Counted from the stretch's first letter, positions 7,183-16,084 are shown. The stretch: 60,842 nucleotides of DNA from Hominimerdicola alba (GCF_900109655.1 NZ_FOAT01000012.1:1-60842); one strand, 5' to 3'. Numbers and translations: made by a program. The notes: generated by a model from the sequence alone, not told the origin.

Positions 7183-9321
7183 TTACCCTTGATCGTACTT
7201 TCTGAGTACCTTCTTGACTTCCTCAAGAGAATCCATAAACGCCTCAATACATCTGGGGTCGAACTGTGTGCCGTTTCCTTCTGCGATAATAGAAAGTGCC
7301 TTATCCAGCGGATACGCAGGCTTATAAACACGCGGAGAAGTCAGGGCATCGAAAACATCAGCCACTGCCATTATCCTTGCAGAAAGGGGTATAACCTCAC
7401 CGTGAAGCCCCTCGGGATAGCCCTTGCCGTCCCAGCGCTCATGGTGGTATGCCGCCATATTACGAGCTTCCTTGAGGTAGCTGTCACCCTCGACGGTTTC
7501 TATGGCATGCTCCATTATCTTTTTTCCGGCGATGGTATGTGTCTTCATTATCTCGTATTCCTCGGGTGTCAGCTTTCCGGGCTTATTGAGTACACCGTCG
7601 GGGATATTTATCTTGCCCACATCATGAAGAGGTGCTGAGCGCACAACATCTGACATGAACTTCGGAGTTATCTTCTCGGCATAGTAGCCCTTTTCTTTCA
7701 GTCCCTCAACTATTATCCTTACATAAGCCGCAGTCTTCTGGATATGATCACCCGTATCTGAGTCGCGGTTTTCCACCATATCCGCCATGGTTATGATAAG
7801 ACCGTCCTGCATCTTCAAGGTGGAATCCGAAAGCCTGCGTATGCTTCGCATCTGCTCGGACTGATTAAGGGTCATGGTACACAATGACTGATAAAGCTGT
7901 TCTATTTCGTCGCCTGTATGTATCTTTAATTTTCTGATCTTTCTGACATCGTTGTCGAGACTGTCCTGATCGTCCCCTGATCTGGATATCTTATCTATCT
8001 GCATGGTAATAGATCTCAGCGGAAAGATGATATGATAATCCGTCAGCCAGATGACAAATGCACATATGATTATCAGTATGCTGGTGAACACGCTTATCAT
8101 TTCAGTGAGAAAGCTATGCTTATCTTTCATAAGCATCTTGACATCAACATCTGCAATGGCATAGCACTGGCATACGCCCGCAGAATCAAATACCGGTTCC
8201 GCAACTGTCAGCAGATGACCGTACTCGTCATCGGTAATGATCGGTTCCACAGGCTCACCTGCCAGAAGTTCGGACATATAGGGCCCAAAACCCGAATCGT
8301 ATGGCAGAATAGTTCCGATCTCATCCGCCGGGGTATCATCTGTTTCAACATCGAAAACAACATGAAATCCATCAAGCTCCATTCGATAGACATACAGATA
8401 TGTTATCTCAGGGGAACTGTAAAGGATATCTTCAAGAAGCTTATGAGTTCTGCGATAATCCTCTGAATCGCCATTACATGTAACGAATTCCTCGATCATA
8501 TCGCCGTCAACCGCTTTAGATGCAAGCTTTGCAGTGCCCTGAGCGAGAGCAATATGCTGGTTTATCATGGATTTGTAGTACACCCTTACACTTATGTAGG
8601 TCCCTGCCGCAGCAACGGTCGAAAGGGCTATCATCAGAACGATCAACATTTTAATTCGCATTGAAACTGCGCGGTTCTCAGACTTATCCTTATTTATTAC
8701 TTCCTCTCCCGTGGTGGGGGTCTGCTGCCAACCCGTAAACTTAAACTTACGGCTGAATTTTACAGGAATAATCCGATACAGCAGAAGTGCAATAATGACC
8801 GTGAGAGTCTTATCCAAAAAGTTCGTTGCGGTATTGGATATCATATATGAAACGAAAGGTTCGAAAAAGCCTGTTTTATTTATCTCACCCGAAAGGGATT
8901 CACTATCAAGGGCAAGGCCGTCCATATACCATGGTATAACAGCCCCCAGTATGCCTGAAATCAAGGTAAGCGAAATTGCAAGGGCTATAAGTCCGCTGGG
9001 CTTTTTAAGCTTATTGCGTTCTGAAAGATGAGATGCGGCAACAGCGATCAAAACATTTATAACACCGTAATACAGCGAAGACGGCTGAGAGAAGCTGATG
9101 ATAAAATTTGTGGCAAATCCCACCAGTACACCCGGGAGTGTACCGCCGAGGACAGCAGCAAGCACAGTACCGATAGTATCAAGATACAGCGGCACAGGAA
9201 GTTCGAACCTTGAGATCATGTTATTGAACAGAAGATTTATAAATACGCAGGCTATACAAAGTATAAGCGGCGCCGGATTATGTTTATTGTTTTTTACAGG
9301 TGCGGTTTTCCGTTTTAACAT
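7183..9321 (-). CDS. HD-GYP phosphodiesterase with membrane sensor and HAMP
   Basis: This is a likely cyclic di-GMP phosphodiesterase that reads an outside signal. Residues 18-195 form a multi-pass membrane domain whose text (LYLDTIGTVLAAVLGG) resembles ECF-transporter S components. A further membrane segment at about 228-245 is followed by an extracytoplasmic sensor of about 165 residues (Cache-like), a membrane segment near 405-425, a HAMP-like linker, and HD-GYP at about 490-700 with LHDVGKINIPDGVLNKPGKL and HHERWDGKGYPEGLHG. All family residues look intact, unlike the more divergent partner at 3096-5447. It is the first gene of the cluster. Whether the first domain binds a vitamin-like ligand is unknown. 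Confidence 0.9.
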   Translation of the reverse strand: MLKRKTAPVKNNKHNPAPLILCIACVFINLLFNNMISRFELPVPLYLDTIGTVLAAVLGGTLPGVLVGFATNFIISFSQPSSLYYGVINVLIAVAASHLSERNKLKKPSGLIALAISLTLISGILGAVIPWYMDGLALDSESLSGEINKTGFFEPFVSYMISNTATNFLDKTLTVIIALLLYRIIPVKFSRKFKFTGWQQTPTTGEEVINKDKSENRAVSMRIKMLIVLMIALSTVAAAGTYISVRVYYKSMINQHIALAQGTAKLASKAVDGDMIEEFVTCNGDSEDYRRTHKLLEDILYSSPEITYLYVYRMELDGFHVVFDVETDDTPADEIGTILPYDSGFGPYMSELLAGEPVEPIITDDEYGHLLTVAEPVFDSAGVCQCYAIADVDVKMLMKDKHSFLTEMISVFTSILIIICAFVIWLTDYHIIFPLRSITMQIDKISRSGDDQDSLDNDVRKIRKLKIHTGDEIEQLYQSLCTMTLNQSEQMRSIRRLSDSTLKMQDGLIITMADMVENRDSDTGDHIQKTAAYVRIIVEGLKEKGYYAEKITPKFMSDVVRSAPLHDVGKINIPDGVLNKPGKLTPEEYEIMKTHTIAGKKIMEHAIETVEGDSYLKEARNMAAYHHERWDGKGYPEGLHGEVIPLSARIMAVADVFDALTSPRVYKPAYPLDKALSIIAEGNGTQFDPRCIEAFMDSLEEVKKVLRKYDQG

Positions 9322-9387
9322 TCAGTATGGCACCTCCATTACGAATGAACTTTTTTATAATGATAGTCTGTTGAACTATACTAATTA

Positions 9388-9417
9388 ATTATAACACATT
9401 CATTCATACTTTGTCAA
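9388..9417 (-). promoter_or_regulatory. Promoter of the sensory cluster
   Basis: On the minus strand TTGACA (9417-9412) and TATAAT (9393-9388) are separated by 18 bp. It would drive all three signalling genes, which have no other strong promoter between them. Confidence 0.75.
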
Positions 9418-9532
9418 ATAATATTTCATTTATTTAAATCATTTACGCAATTATATCGTCAAAATATTCAAAATCAATGCATATGTCCTGACTATCTGTG
9501 TTAAATTTTGCAACACCAAAAAGTAAATTCAA

Positions 9533-9564
9533 TGCCCCGAAGCAATATAAAAAGCTTCGGGGCA
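9533..9564 (-). terminator. Hairpin after the GH114-like gene
   Basis: TGCCCCGAAGC and GCTTCGGGGCA pair perfectly around a ten-base loop, 39 bp past the stop of the leftward lipoprotein gene. The T-run on that strand is weak (TTGAATTTACTT). Confidence 0.65.
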
Positions 9565-9602
9565 GAATATCTATATGTGTATCTTTTATTCGATCTGAAA
9601 TT

Positions 9603-10469
9603 TTATTTTTTCTGTGAGCCTTTCTTCTGGGCAGGTGCGAGAAGTTCCAGTTTGTCCGATGCGTAATAGGTGTAACCTTTTTCGGCGCAGTAATCATCGA
9701 TCTTTTGGATAAGACCGCTGTCCGTGGTATATTCTAGCAGATAAACATCTTTGCCGTAGCCGCTGACAAGATCGACATATTCCTGAAAATATTCGGTTTC
9801 GTTTTTTTCGTTCGATGTGAAAGTCTCATCGTCCCAGTTTATCTTACTGAATATAGTTTCCTGATTTTCTGCGTCCATGATGCTGTCAAGCTCCGAATTA
9901 CGCTTTGCATACTCGGTAACATAGGCATCTCCGCCGTTGATGATAACATAGGTATCCAGATTTTTGAAACCTTTCAGAATATTCGTCACGCCGTCGAAGA
10001 TCTCATCGGTGGGATAGTGATAGTAGACATCAGTGTTATCAACAAACAAACCGTCAACACCCTTATTTATGATATTTACCGCAAGTTCATCCACCACAAA
10101 ACTCTGCCATTCAGCCTTAGATACATCGACCCACTTTTCTTCTTCCCAGTTTTCGTAAACTTCCAGCGTTATACCTTCATAATCCTTATAATATGGACGG
10201 AAATCCTCTACCGAACCGAGATTGATGTAGCTGTACACTGTATGACCAGAATCTTTCAGCGCAGCTATCTCCTTTGCTGTGAAATACTGCGCATCAATAA
10301 CGACTTTTTCGTATTCATCCATATACTTCAAGTCATCTGGTGAAGCCCCTAAAAACACGCCGTAGCGGTACTTTATGCCATCGCCGCTCCCGCAGGAAGA
10401 GATCATCGTTGCCACTGCGATACAGCATAAGACCGCCCAAAGAAAGCTTTTATAATGAAATTTGCTCAA
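9603..10469 (-). CDS. GH114-like TIM-barrel lipoprotein
   Basis: This is a predicted surface lipoprotein: basic N-terminus, hydrophobic stretch and lipobox ISSC at residues 23-26. The mature part resembles glycoside hydrolase family 114 (endo-alpha-1,4-polygalactosaminidase-type barrels), with VVIDAQYF, YSYINLGSVEDFRPYY, GVDGLFVDNTDVY and YVIINGG in the usual order; the Asp in FVDNTD is a candidate catalytic residue. Members act on galactosamine-containing polymers, but the substrate here is not known. The start is TTG at 10469, overlapping the stop of the upstream gene as TTGA, so the two are translationally coupled. No in-frame ATG precedes the lipobox except Met22, which would remove the signal. 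Confidence 0.8.
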   Translation of the reverse strand: MSKFHYKSFLWAVLCCIAVATMISSCGSGDGIKYRYGVFLGASPDDLKYMDEYEKVVIDAQYFTAKEIAALKDSGHTVYSYINLGSVEDFRPYYKDYEGITLEVYENWEEEKWVDVSKAEWQSFVVDELAVNIINKGVDGLFVDNTDVYYHYPTDEIFDGVTNILKGFKNLDTYVIINGGDAYVTEYAKRNSELDSIMDAENQETIFSKINWDDETFTSNEKNETEYFQEYVDLVSGYGKDVYLLEYTTDSGLIQKIDDYCAEKGYTYYASDKLELLAPAQKKGSQKK

Positions 10470-10756
10470 AATCCTTTTTCCTTTCGTATTTCCTTGAAAT
10501 GTTCAAATTCCTTTGTAAGGTCAGCAATGCAGGCTTCAAGTCCCTCAGCCGAATATTCCTCCGAAAATTGTGCCACCAGTTCCTCAGTGATATCAAAGCA
10601 CTTTGTCCCGTACCACACATCGACTTTCAGCTCTTTCTTTTCGTCAGATTTTTTCGGTGTTATGCGGTAGTTGAAATTCGTATACAAACTGCCTGTCCAG
10701 ATATTTCCTTCCTCAAAAAAATAAAAGGTCGGCAGGTCAAAATAACCGTGAAGCAT
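10466..10756 (-). CDS. Hypothetical 96-residue protein
   Basis: I do not recognise this protein. It starts at ATG with an AGGAGG site, has no signal peptide or membrane segment, and reads as a small alpha/beta protein: aromatic N-terminal half (YFDLPTFYFFEEGN), then a charged helical end (KEFEHFKEIRKEKGF). It is the first gene of a two-gene unit with the GH114-like lipoprotein and overlaps it. Its cytoplasmic nature beside a surface protein makes a direct joint function uncertain. Confidence 0.72.
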   Translation of the reverse strand: MLHGYFDLPTFYFFEEGNIWTGSLYTNFNYRITPKKSDEKKELKVDVWYGTKCFDITEELVAQFSEEYSAEGLEACIADLTKEFEHFKEIRKEKGF

Positions 10757-10793
10757 TTATCTTCCTCCTAGTATGATCGTTTATCTCCATTAG

Positions 10794-10822
10794 ATTATAT
10801 CATATTCCCGGTTGAAAATCAA
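10794..10822 (-). promoter_or_regulatory. Promoter of the GH114-like gene pair
   Basis: On the minus strand TTGATT (10822-10817) and TATAAT (10799-10794) have a 17-bp spacer, about 37 bp before the 96-residue gene. Confidence 0.65.
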
Positions 10823-10932
10823 CCCCGTGCCGTTTATGCAGACAATAATATAGACCGTTTATAGTGATACAAACGGAATGCATTGCTCTTCGTTTGATTT
10901 AGAGTTATCTTAAAAAAATTTTCGGAACCCTC

Positions 10933-10980
10933 TTGACAAGAAGCTATGTTTATGCTACACTGTGTATAGTGTATATATAC
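10933..10980 (+). promoter_or_regulatory. Promoter and operator-like palindrome of the GntR operon
   Basis: TTGACA (10933-10938) and TACACT (10956-10961) have a 17-bp spacer. Just downstream, over the expected start of transcription, lies GTATATATAC (10971-10980), a perfect palindrome inside a GTGTATAGTGTATATATAC stretch. YtrA-type GntR regulators commonly repress their own operon from such a place, so this is the likely operator. Confidence 0.6.
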
Positions 10981-11000
10981 AATTTTCCTTGGAGGATTAT

Positions 11001-11387
11001 ATGGACATTATTTTACGCAATGAATCAGACGAGCCGATCTATCAGCAGATAACAGAGCAGATAAAGGCACAGATAATGGATGGTACGCTGACCGCAGGAG
11101 ACGCTCTGCCGTCGATGCGCACTCTCGCGGCACAGCTGCGCATAAGCGTTATAACGACAAAACGCGCTTACGAAGAGCTGGAACGCTCAGGCTATATCGA
11201 AAATTACACGGGAAAGGGCTGTTTTGTTAAAAAGCAGAACACGGATTTTCTTCGTGAAGAAACTATCAGACAGACCGAGGAGATGCTTGCGCAGGTTTGC
11301 AAAAAGGCAAGGCTGTGCGGTCTTAGCGCAGATGACCTCAAAGAGATGGTGGATATTATGTATACGGAGGGGAATGACAATGACTGA
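11001..11387 (+). CDS. GntR/YtrA-family transcriptional regulator
   Basis: This is a short regulator of the YtrA subfamily: an N-terminal winged helix (PIYQQITEQIKAQIMDG, LPSMRTLAAQLRISVITTKRAYEEL) and a C-terminal helix pair too short to bind a ligand like larger GntR proteins. The start is placed at ATG 11001, after GGAGG at 10991-10995; the frame is open upstream to 10962 but has no ribosome site there. Its end overlaps the ABC ATPase start by eight bases. Relatives repress ABC exporter operons and release on cell-wall or antibiotic stress, which suits the genes behind it. Confidence 0.9.
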   Translation: MDIILRNESDEPIYQQITEQIKAQIMDGTLTAGDALPSMRTLAAQLRISVITTKRAYEELERSGYIENYTGKGCFVKKQNTDFLREETIRQTEEMLAQVCKKARLCGLSADDLKEMVDIMYTEGNDND

Positions 11388-12258
11388 ATACGAGAATGCT
11401 ATCGAGATAAAGAACATAACAAAAAAATATGATGGCTTTACACTAGACGATATCAGCTTCACCGTTGCAAAGGGCTCGATAATGGGATTTATTGGGCAGA
11501 ACGGCGCAGGCAAGACCACAACTATCCGTTCACTGCTGAATATCATCGGTATAAACAGCGGCGAGATAAAACTGCTTGGGCTTGACCACATCAAAGACGA
11601 ATACGCCATAAAAGAGCGTATCGCCGTGGTATTCGATGAACTTCCATTCCATGATTCCTTTACGGGTGAAGCCCTTTCAAAGATGTTTTCGGGGCTGTAC
11701 GGAACCTGGGACAAGGACGAGTTTTTCAGGCTGTGCGACAGATTTGGTCTGCCCGTAAAGAAAAAGCTCTCGAAATTCTCCAAGGGCATGAAGATGAAAA
11801 TGCAGATAGCCACAGCACTTTCCCACAAAGCGGAACTGCTGATAATGGACGAAGCAACCACAGGACTTGACCCCATAGTGCGCAACGAGATACTTGATAT
11901 CTTCCGCGAGTACCTCATGGACGGCAACAGGTCGATACTCATGTCATCCCACATCACCAGCGACCTTGAAAAAATAGCCGACAGCGTAGCTTTCATCGAT
12001 AAGGGCAAGATACTTATAACAGGCTACAAGGACGATATCCTGGATACCCATGGCATCATCAAATGCACCAAAGATGATGTCACCGAGATAGATCCTGCGG
12101 ACTACATCAGCGCAAGGCTCAGCGATTTCGGCGCAGAGCTTATGACTACCGACCGCAGGAGCGCCACTAAAAAATACTCGGGGGCGATAATCGAAAAGCC
12201 GACTCTTGAAGAGATAATGCTGTTCTATGTCAACCGCTGCAAAAAGGAGTGGTCTTGA
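11380..12258 (+). CDS. ABC transporter ATP-binding protein
   Basis: This is the nucleotide-binding subunit of an ABC-2-type exporter. It has a Walker A (GQNGAGKTTT), a signature region that departs from LSGGQ and reads FSKGMKMKMQIA, a Walker B (LLIMDEATTGLDP) and the switch His in MSSHITSDL. KFSKGM is common in the YtrB/BcrA-like group. ATG 11380 is preferred over ATG 11374 because GGAGGGG then sits seven bases upstream. It is coupled to the regulator in front and the permease behind (TGATG). Confidence 0.92.
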   Translation: MTEYENAIEIKNITKKYDGFTLDDISFTVAKGSIMGFIGQNGAGKTTTIRSLLNIIGINSGEIKLLGLDHIKDEYAIKERIAVVFDELPFHDSFTGEALSKMFSGLYGTWDKDEFFRLCDRFGLPVKKKLSKFSKGMKMKMQIATALSHKAELLIMDEATTGLDPIVRNEILDIFREYLMDGNRSILMSSHITSDLEKIADSVAFIDKGKILITGYKDDILDTHGIIKCTKDDVTEIDPADYISARLSDFGAELMTTDRRSATKKYSGAIIEKPTLEEIMLFYVNRCKKEWS

Positions 12259-13043
12259 TGAAAAAAGGTTCATTCACAGGGCTTTTGTACCGCGAATACT
12301 ATCTCGGGAAAATCAGCTATAAAACGGCTCTGCTGTTTTATTTAGGTTCGGTGCTGCTGGGCTGGCTGATGCTTCTCAGTGTTAAATACGGCAACTTCGG
12401 TCTGCTGTTCGGCAAGGATCTGAAGGGCGGAATCATCAAAAACAAAGAAGCGTCTGAGATCTTAGGGCTCACTATCATTTTGACCATGAAGTTTTTTCCG
12501 CTCATGTCAGCAGCTTTGATGTGTACGGTTTCAGCGGATACGGTCGGAAAAGATATAATGACCAAATGGAACAGGTTTGAACACTGCACCCCCATGACCC
12601 CCATGAGATTCGCAGCTGTAAAGACGGTATCATCAGCCATACAGACAACCTTAGGGGCTATACTTTCCGTGGTATATCTTTTTACTATGGATCTTGCCCT
12701 CGGAGAAAAACTCACATACGGTGATATTTCGCTGATAGCGGTAACTATAGCTGTAATGTCCATGATAAGCATTTTGGCGCAGATATTTGTCACACTGCTT
12801 AAAAGCGTAGATAAGGGCTGGCTGTGTACTACTTTTCTGCTTATGGCTTCCTTCATCATCTTTGCAGTACGCAGTAATAAAAATACTAATGTTACAGACA
12901 AAACTATGGATATCAGTGAGATATTCTCTGAAGTAACGAAAGTGACCCAGAAATACTGCCCTATGATGCTCATTATGCTTGGTGTTTCATTCGGCCTGCT
13001 GTTCGTATCCATGTATCTGCTTTACAATAGGAGGGAGAAATAA
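12258..13043 (+). CDS. ABC-2-type transporter permease
   Basis: This is an integral membrane subunit of about 261 residues with six predicted membrane segments (for example TALLFYLGSVLLGWLML and a C-terminal MLIMLGVSFGLLFVSMYLL). The start is ATG 12258, overlapping the ATPase stop by one base, with AGGAG at 12245-12249; an upstream GTG in frame lies inside that site. It probably pairs with the next permease to form the export channel. Its substrate cannot be read from sequence. Confidence 0.85.
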   Translation: MKKGSFTGLLYREYYLGKISYKTALLFYLGSVLLGWLMLLSVKYGNFGLLFGKDLKGGIIKNKEASEILGLTIILTMKFFPLMSAALMCTVSADTVGKDIMTKWNRFEHCTPMTPMRFAAVKTVSSAIQTTLGAILSVVYLFTMDLALGEKLTYGDISLIAVTIAVMSMISILAQIFVTLLKSVDKGWLCTTFLLMASFIIFAVRSNKNTNVTDKTMDISEIFSEVTKVTQKYCPMMLIMLGVSFGLLFVSMYLLYNRREK

Positions 13044-13765
13044 TGAGGGGTCTGCTTTACAAGAACTTTCGGATAAACCTTTCTTCTTTCCGCTTAAACA
13101 TTATCGTCACGCTGATATGCTGCGGGATAGCGGTCATCTGCTGTGCCCTGAACGGCAAAGATTTAATTTCCGAAGAAAACGGCGGCACTTTGATGTTATT
13201 ACTGCTGTACTATTTTGCCTTTATGATGCCCTCACTGACCTCTAACCTGCTGTTTGAAGCCGATGAAAACAAGACCGCCAGCGCCTTTGCCATGTCACTG
13301 CCGCAGGGCGGAAAAGGTCACATTGAATCCAAATACTGGTATATCCTAATACAATTCCTGATCGTGCTTTTCATCTCATTCTTGACCGATACAGTGATAT
13401 ACGGAATCCTGGGAGGAGCTTTCTCCGCTACTGCCCTGCTTGCGATGATATTCAGCTGGCGGCTCCTGCTTTCAGCGATAGAGATACCCTTTGTGATACG
13501 CTTCGGCTCGCAGAAAGGCATCGCCATCAAGGGTCTTGTGATAGCCTTTATCGCTATGATACTGCTGATATATCTTATGTTCGGGAATATCTCATGGCTG
13601 ATAAACAGCGATGACCCATTGAAAGCATTGATGAACTGGCTGAATTGCGGCAAAGTACTTTTCCCCATATCCCTGTTCCCTTTTATAAGCTGTGGGGCAT
13701 ATCGGCTTTCCTGTAAGATATCCGTCAAGGTGTTCAGAGAGGGGGCAGAGAATTATGAGCAGTAA
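13043..13765 (+). CDS. ABC-2-type transporter permease, second subunit
   Basis: This is a 240-residue membrane protein with about six membrane spans and the MRGLLYKNFR start often seen in ABC-2 permeases of GntR-linked exporters. It overlaps the first permease by one base (TAATG) and the CPBP gene by eleven. With two unlike permeases and one ATPase, the transporter is likely a heterodimeric channel on an ATPase dimer. Confidence 0.85.
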   Translation: MRGLLYKNFRINLSSFRLNIIVTLICCGIAVICCALNGKDLISEENGGTLMLLLLYYFAFMMPSLTSNLLFEADENKTASAFAMSLPQGGKGHIESKYWYILIQFLIVLFISFLTDTVIYGILGGAFSATALLAMIFSWRLLLSAIEIPFVIRFGSQKGIAIKGLVIAFIAMILLIYLMFGNISWLINSDDPLKALMNWLNCGKVLFPISLFPFISCGAYRLSCKISVKVFREGAENYEQ

Positions 13766-14657
13766 GAAAAAGCTGACTGTCAAACGGCTGGTGATATTTC
13801 TTGTGATATCATTCCTGCCACTTTCGATGCTGATACCAATACTGTGGGCAGTCTACGGAGAACCGCTGTATTCGGGCAAAAACGAACAGCTTGCGGTTAT
13901 CTCATACCTCACAGGTGTTTTCGGCATGATGGTACCCGCTGTCGCTCATCTCATCACAAGGCTGGTAACAAAAGAGGGCTTTGACAACACCTATCTCGGC
14001 GTACATTTCAAAGGCAAAGAGGGCTACTGGTTCGCAGCGATGGCGGTTAAACTGATTGAGGGCTGGGCAGGACTTTTTCTACTGTGGGCGGTATTCATGA
14101 AAGGCACTGCATTTAATGAAGCCTACCCGAATATCAATATGCAGAATATGGGCGCGTATCTGTTACAGCTTGCGGCATCAATTATTATTTTCTTCCCTGC
14201 CTTTGGCGAGGAATGGGGCTGGCGTGGCTACATGATGCCTAAGCTTCTGGAACTTATGCCCAAGCCCGCAGCAGTAATTGTGGGCGGCATCATCTGGGGA
14301 CTTTGGCACGCGCCCCTCACCATAGCAGGGCACAATTTCGGCACGGATTATCCCGGCTATCCCTTTACTGGAATACTGATGATGTGCCTGTTCTGCGTGC
14401 TGATGAACTGCTTCCTCACCCTTGTGACCGAAAAGACACGATCGATATATCCCGCATCTTTTATCCACATGATAAACAACAGCCTGGGTGCCGCGATTCT
14501 GCTTACCGTCTTCGGCAGTGAGACTGCCATTAAAAAGGTACAAGAGCTGAACAGCATTGAATTGTTCTTCGCTATGACGTGCTTCACCGCCATGACCGCG
14601 GTCATAAGCTTTGTGCTTTTTATAAAGAAAGATAAATCAAAGATAGAATCTATCTGA
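13755..14657 (+). CDS. CPBP-family intramembrane metalloprotease
   Basis: This is a membrane protein of the CPBP (Abi/Rce1-like) family, with the three motifs in order: EEWGWRGY, WGLWHAP and HMINN. The glutamates and histidines of these motifs form the intramembrane active site. Members often serve as immunity proteins or in peptide processing. It is the last gene of the GntR-ABC operon, so a role in defence against, or maturation of, a peptide is plausible. The start is ATG 13755, after AGAGGGGG; the frame is open upstream within the permease gene. Confidence 0.88.
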   Translation: MSSKKKLTVKRLVIFLVISFLPLSMLIPILWAVYGEPLYSGKNEQLAVISYLTGVFGMMVPAVAHLITRLVTKEGFDNTYLGVHFKGKEGYWFAAMAVKLIEGWAGLFLLWAVFMKGTAFNEAYPNINMQNMGAYLLQLAASIIIFFPAFGEEWGWRGYMMPKLLELMPKPAAVIVGGIIWGLWHAPLTIAGHNFGTDYPGYPFTGILMMCLFCVLMNCFLTLVTEKTRSIYPASFIHMINNSLGAAILLTVFGSETAIKKVQELNSIELFFAMTCFTAMTAVISFVLFIKKDKSKIESI

Positions 14658-14660
14658 AAA

Positions 14661-14692
14661 AAACCGCTCTCTGAACTATCAGGGAGCGGTTT
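14661..14692 (+). terminator. Terminator of the GntR-ABC-CPBP operon
   Basis: AAACCGCTCTCTG and CAGGGAGCGGTTT pair with one G-U step around a six-base loop. It lies between convergent operons and, having A-runs on one side and T-rich bases on the other, may serve both. Confidence 0.8.
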
Positions 14693-14713
14693 GCTATTTC
14701 AATGTATAATTGA

Positions 14714-16084
14714 TCAAACATCTTTTTTGCGGGTCAGCAGGATAAGGGTCTCAACGCTTGTGGTGCGAGGGAAAAGATCAAATCCCATGACCTTATCACA
14801 GCTGTAGCCCAGTTCACCGAGGATAGCGCAGTCGCGGGCGGCAGTCGTGTGATTGCAGGATATCATAACTATCCTGTCCGGTGACATCTTCGCCATATAC
14901 TCCAGCGAAGCCCTGTCACAGCCCTTTCGCGCAGGATCGGCGATTATCACATCGGGACGTTCGCCACGCTCGTACAGCACTTTCGCAACCGTACCCGCAT
15001 CGCCGCAGATAAATTCGGCATTTGTGATTCCGTTGGCTTTTGCGTTGACGTTCGCGTTATCGATAGCAGCCTGAATGACTTCAACTCCGACAAGTTTTTT
15101 TACTTGTCTAGCCATTGAAAGTCCAATGGTGCCTGTACCGCAATAAAGATCAAGCAGGGTCGAATTCTCGGAAAGCCGAGAAAATTCGGCTGCTTTGTAG
15201 TACAGCAGTTCAGCCTGCCGGGTGTTGACCTGATAGAAGGACAGAGGTGATATATATATATTATTTCCGCACATGGTATCGGTTATAGTACCATCGCCTA
15301 CCAGCGCTTTCATCTTATTACCAAGTATAACGTTGGTATTCTTTGGGTTTTCGTTGAGTACGACTGTTCTGATATCGGAAAATTTCTCCGTCAGCAGCGA
15401 AGCGAGTTTGCCAAAAACAGCCGACTTTTTAAAATCAGTTACAACCAGACAGACCATTATCTGCCCAGAATATGCTCCACGTCTTAAATAGATATGCCTT
15501 AAAAGCCCTTTCAGTGCTACTTCGTTATATGCGGGAATATGATGCTCGTTGACAAAAGCTATGATAAACTCAACTATCTCGGAGAATATCTCAGGCTGAA
15601 GTCGACACCTTGTGTACTCAACTACGCGGTGAGAGCGCCTTGCGTAAAATCCGCAGATGGCTTTTCCGTTGTCGTCCGCTACGGGATACTGTGCCTTATT
15701 TCTGTAAAGGTCAATATCGTTACAGCCGCAAAACGGCAGATATTCGGGAGAAAGCTTGCCTATCCTCTCAAAGGAATCGCGGATAAATTTATCCTTGGCT
15801 AGACATTCAGCCTCATAGTTGATATGCCTGAAAGAACAGCCACCACAGAACTTACTTACAGGACAATCGGATTCGATCCTGTCATCGGAAGTCTGTATCA
15901 AGCTTTCAACCCTGCCATAGCAAAAGGAGCTTTTCACCTTAACGATACGGCAGCTGATAACATCACCCACAGCCACCGCAGGTACGAAGATAGTGATGCC
16001 GTTGTAATGCCCGACGCCGTTTCCGTCGTTGGAAATATCTGTTATTTCAAGTTCTAAAAGATCATTTTTTCTGAGAATTTCCAT
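14714..16084 (-). CDS. RNA (uracil-5-)-methyltransferase, RlmD/RumA type
   Basis: This methyltransferase makes 5-methyluridine in 23S rRNA or tRNA using S-adenosylmethionine. It has an N-terminal TRAM domain, an iron-sulfur cysteine set (CPVSKFCGGC plus Cys in YTRCRLQ), a SAM site DLYCGTGTIGL and the motif DPARKGC. The catalytic Cys lies in ISCNHTTAARD, where most relatives have SCNP; the His after Asn is a small departure. The start is ATG 16084, with GAGG six bases ahead, rather than the TTG at 16096. It overlaps hemZ by 23 bp and ends the recJ operon. The exact target base cannot be told from sequence. Confidence 0.88.
   Translation of the reverse strand: MEILRKNDLLELEITDISNDGNGVGHYNGITIFVPAVAVGDVISCRIVKVKSSFCYGRVESLIQTSDDRIESDCPVSKFCGGCSFRHINYEAECLAKDKFIRDSFERIGKLSPEYLPFCGCNDIDLYRNKAQYPVADDNGKAICGFYARRSHRVVEYTRCRLQPEIFSEIVEFIIAFVNEHHIPAYNEVALKGLLRHIYLRRGAYSGQIMVCLVVTDFKKSAVFGKLASLLTEKFSDIRTVVLNENPKNTNVILGNKMKALVGDGTITDTMCGNNIYISPLSFYQVNTRQAELLYYKAAEFSRLSENSTLLDLYCGTGTIGLSMARQVKKLVGVEVIQAAIDNANVNAKANGITNAEFICGDAGTVAKVLYERGERPDVIIADPARKGCDRASLEYMAKMSPDRIVMISCNHTTAARDCAILGELGYSCDKVMGFDLFPRTTSVETLILLTRKKDV

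Noticed and set aside
9443-9697. 84-codon minus-strand ORF after the GH114-like gene
   Set aside because: It starts inside that gene in another frame and runs through its terminator hairpin.
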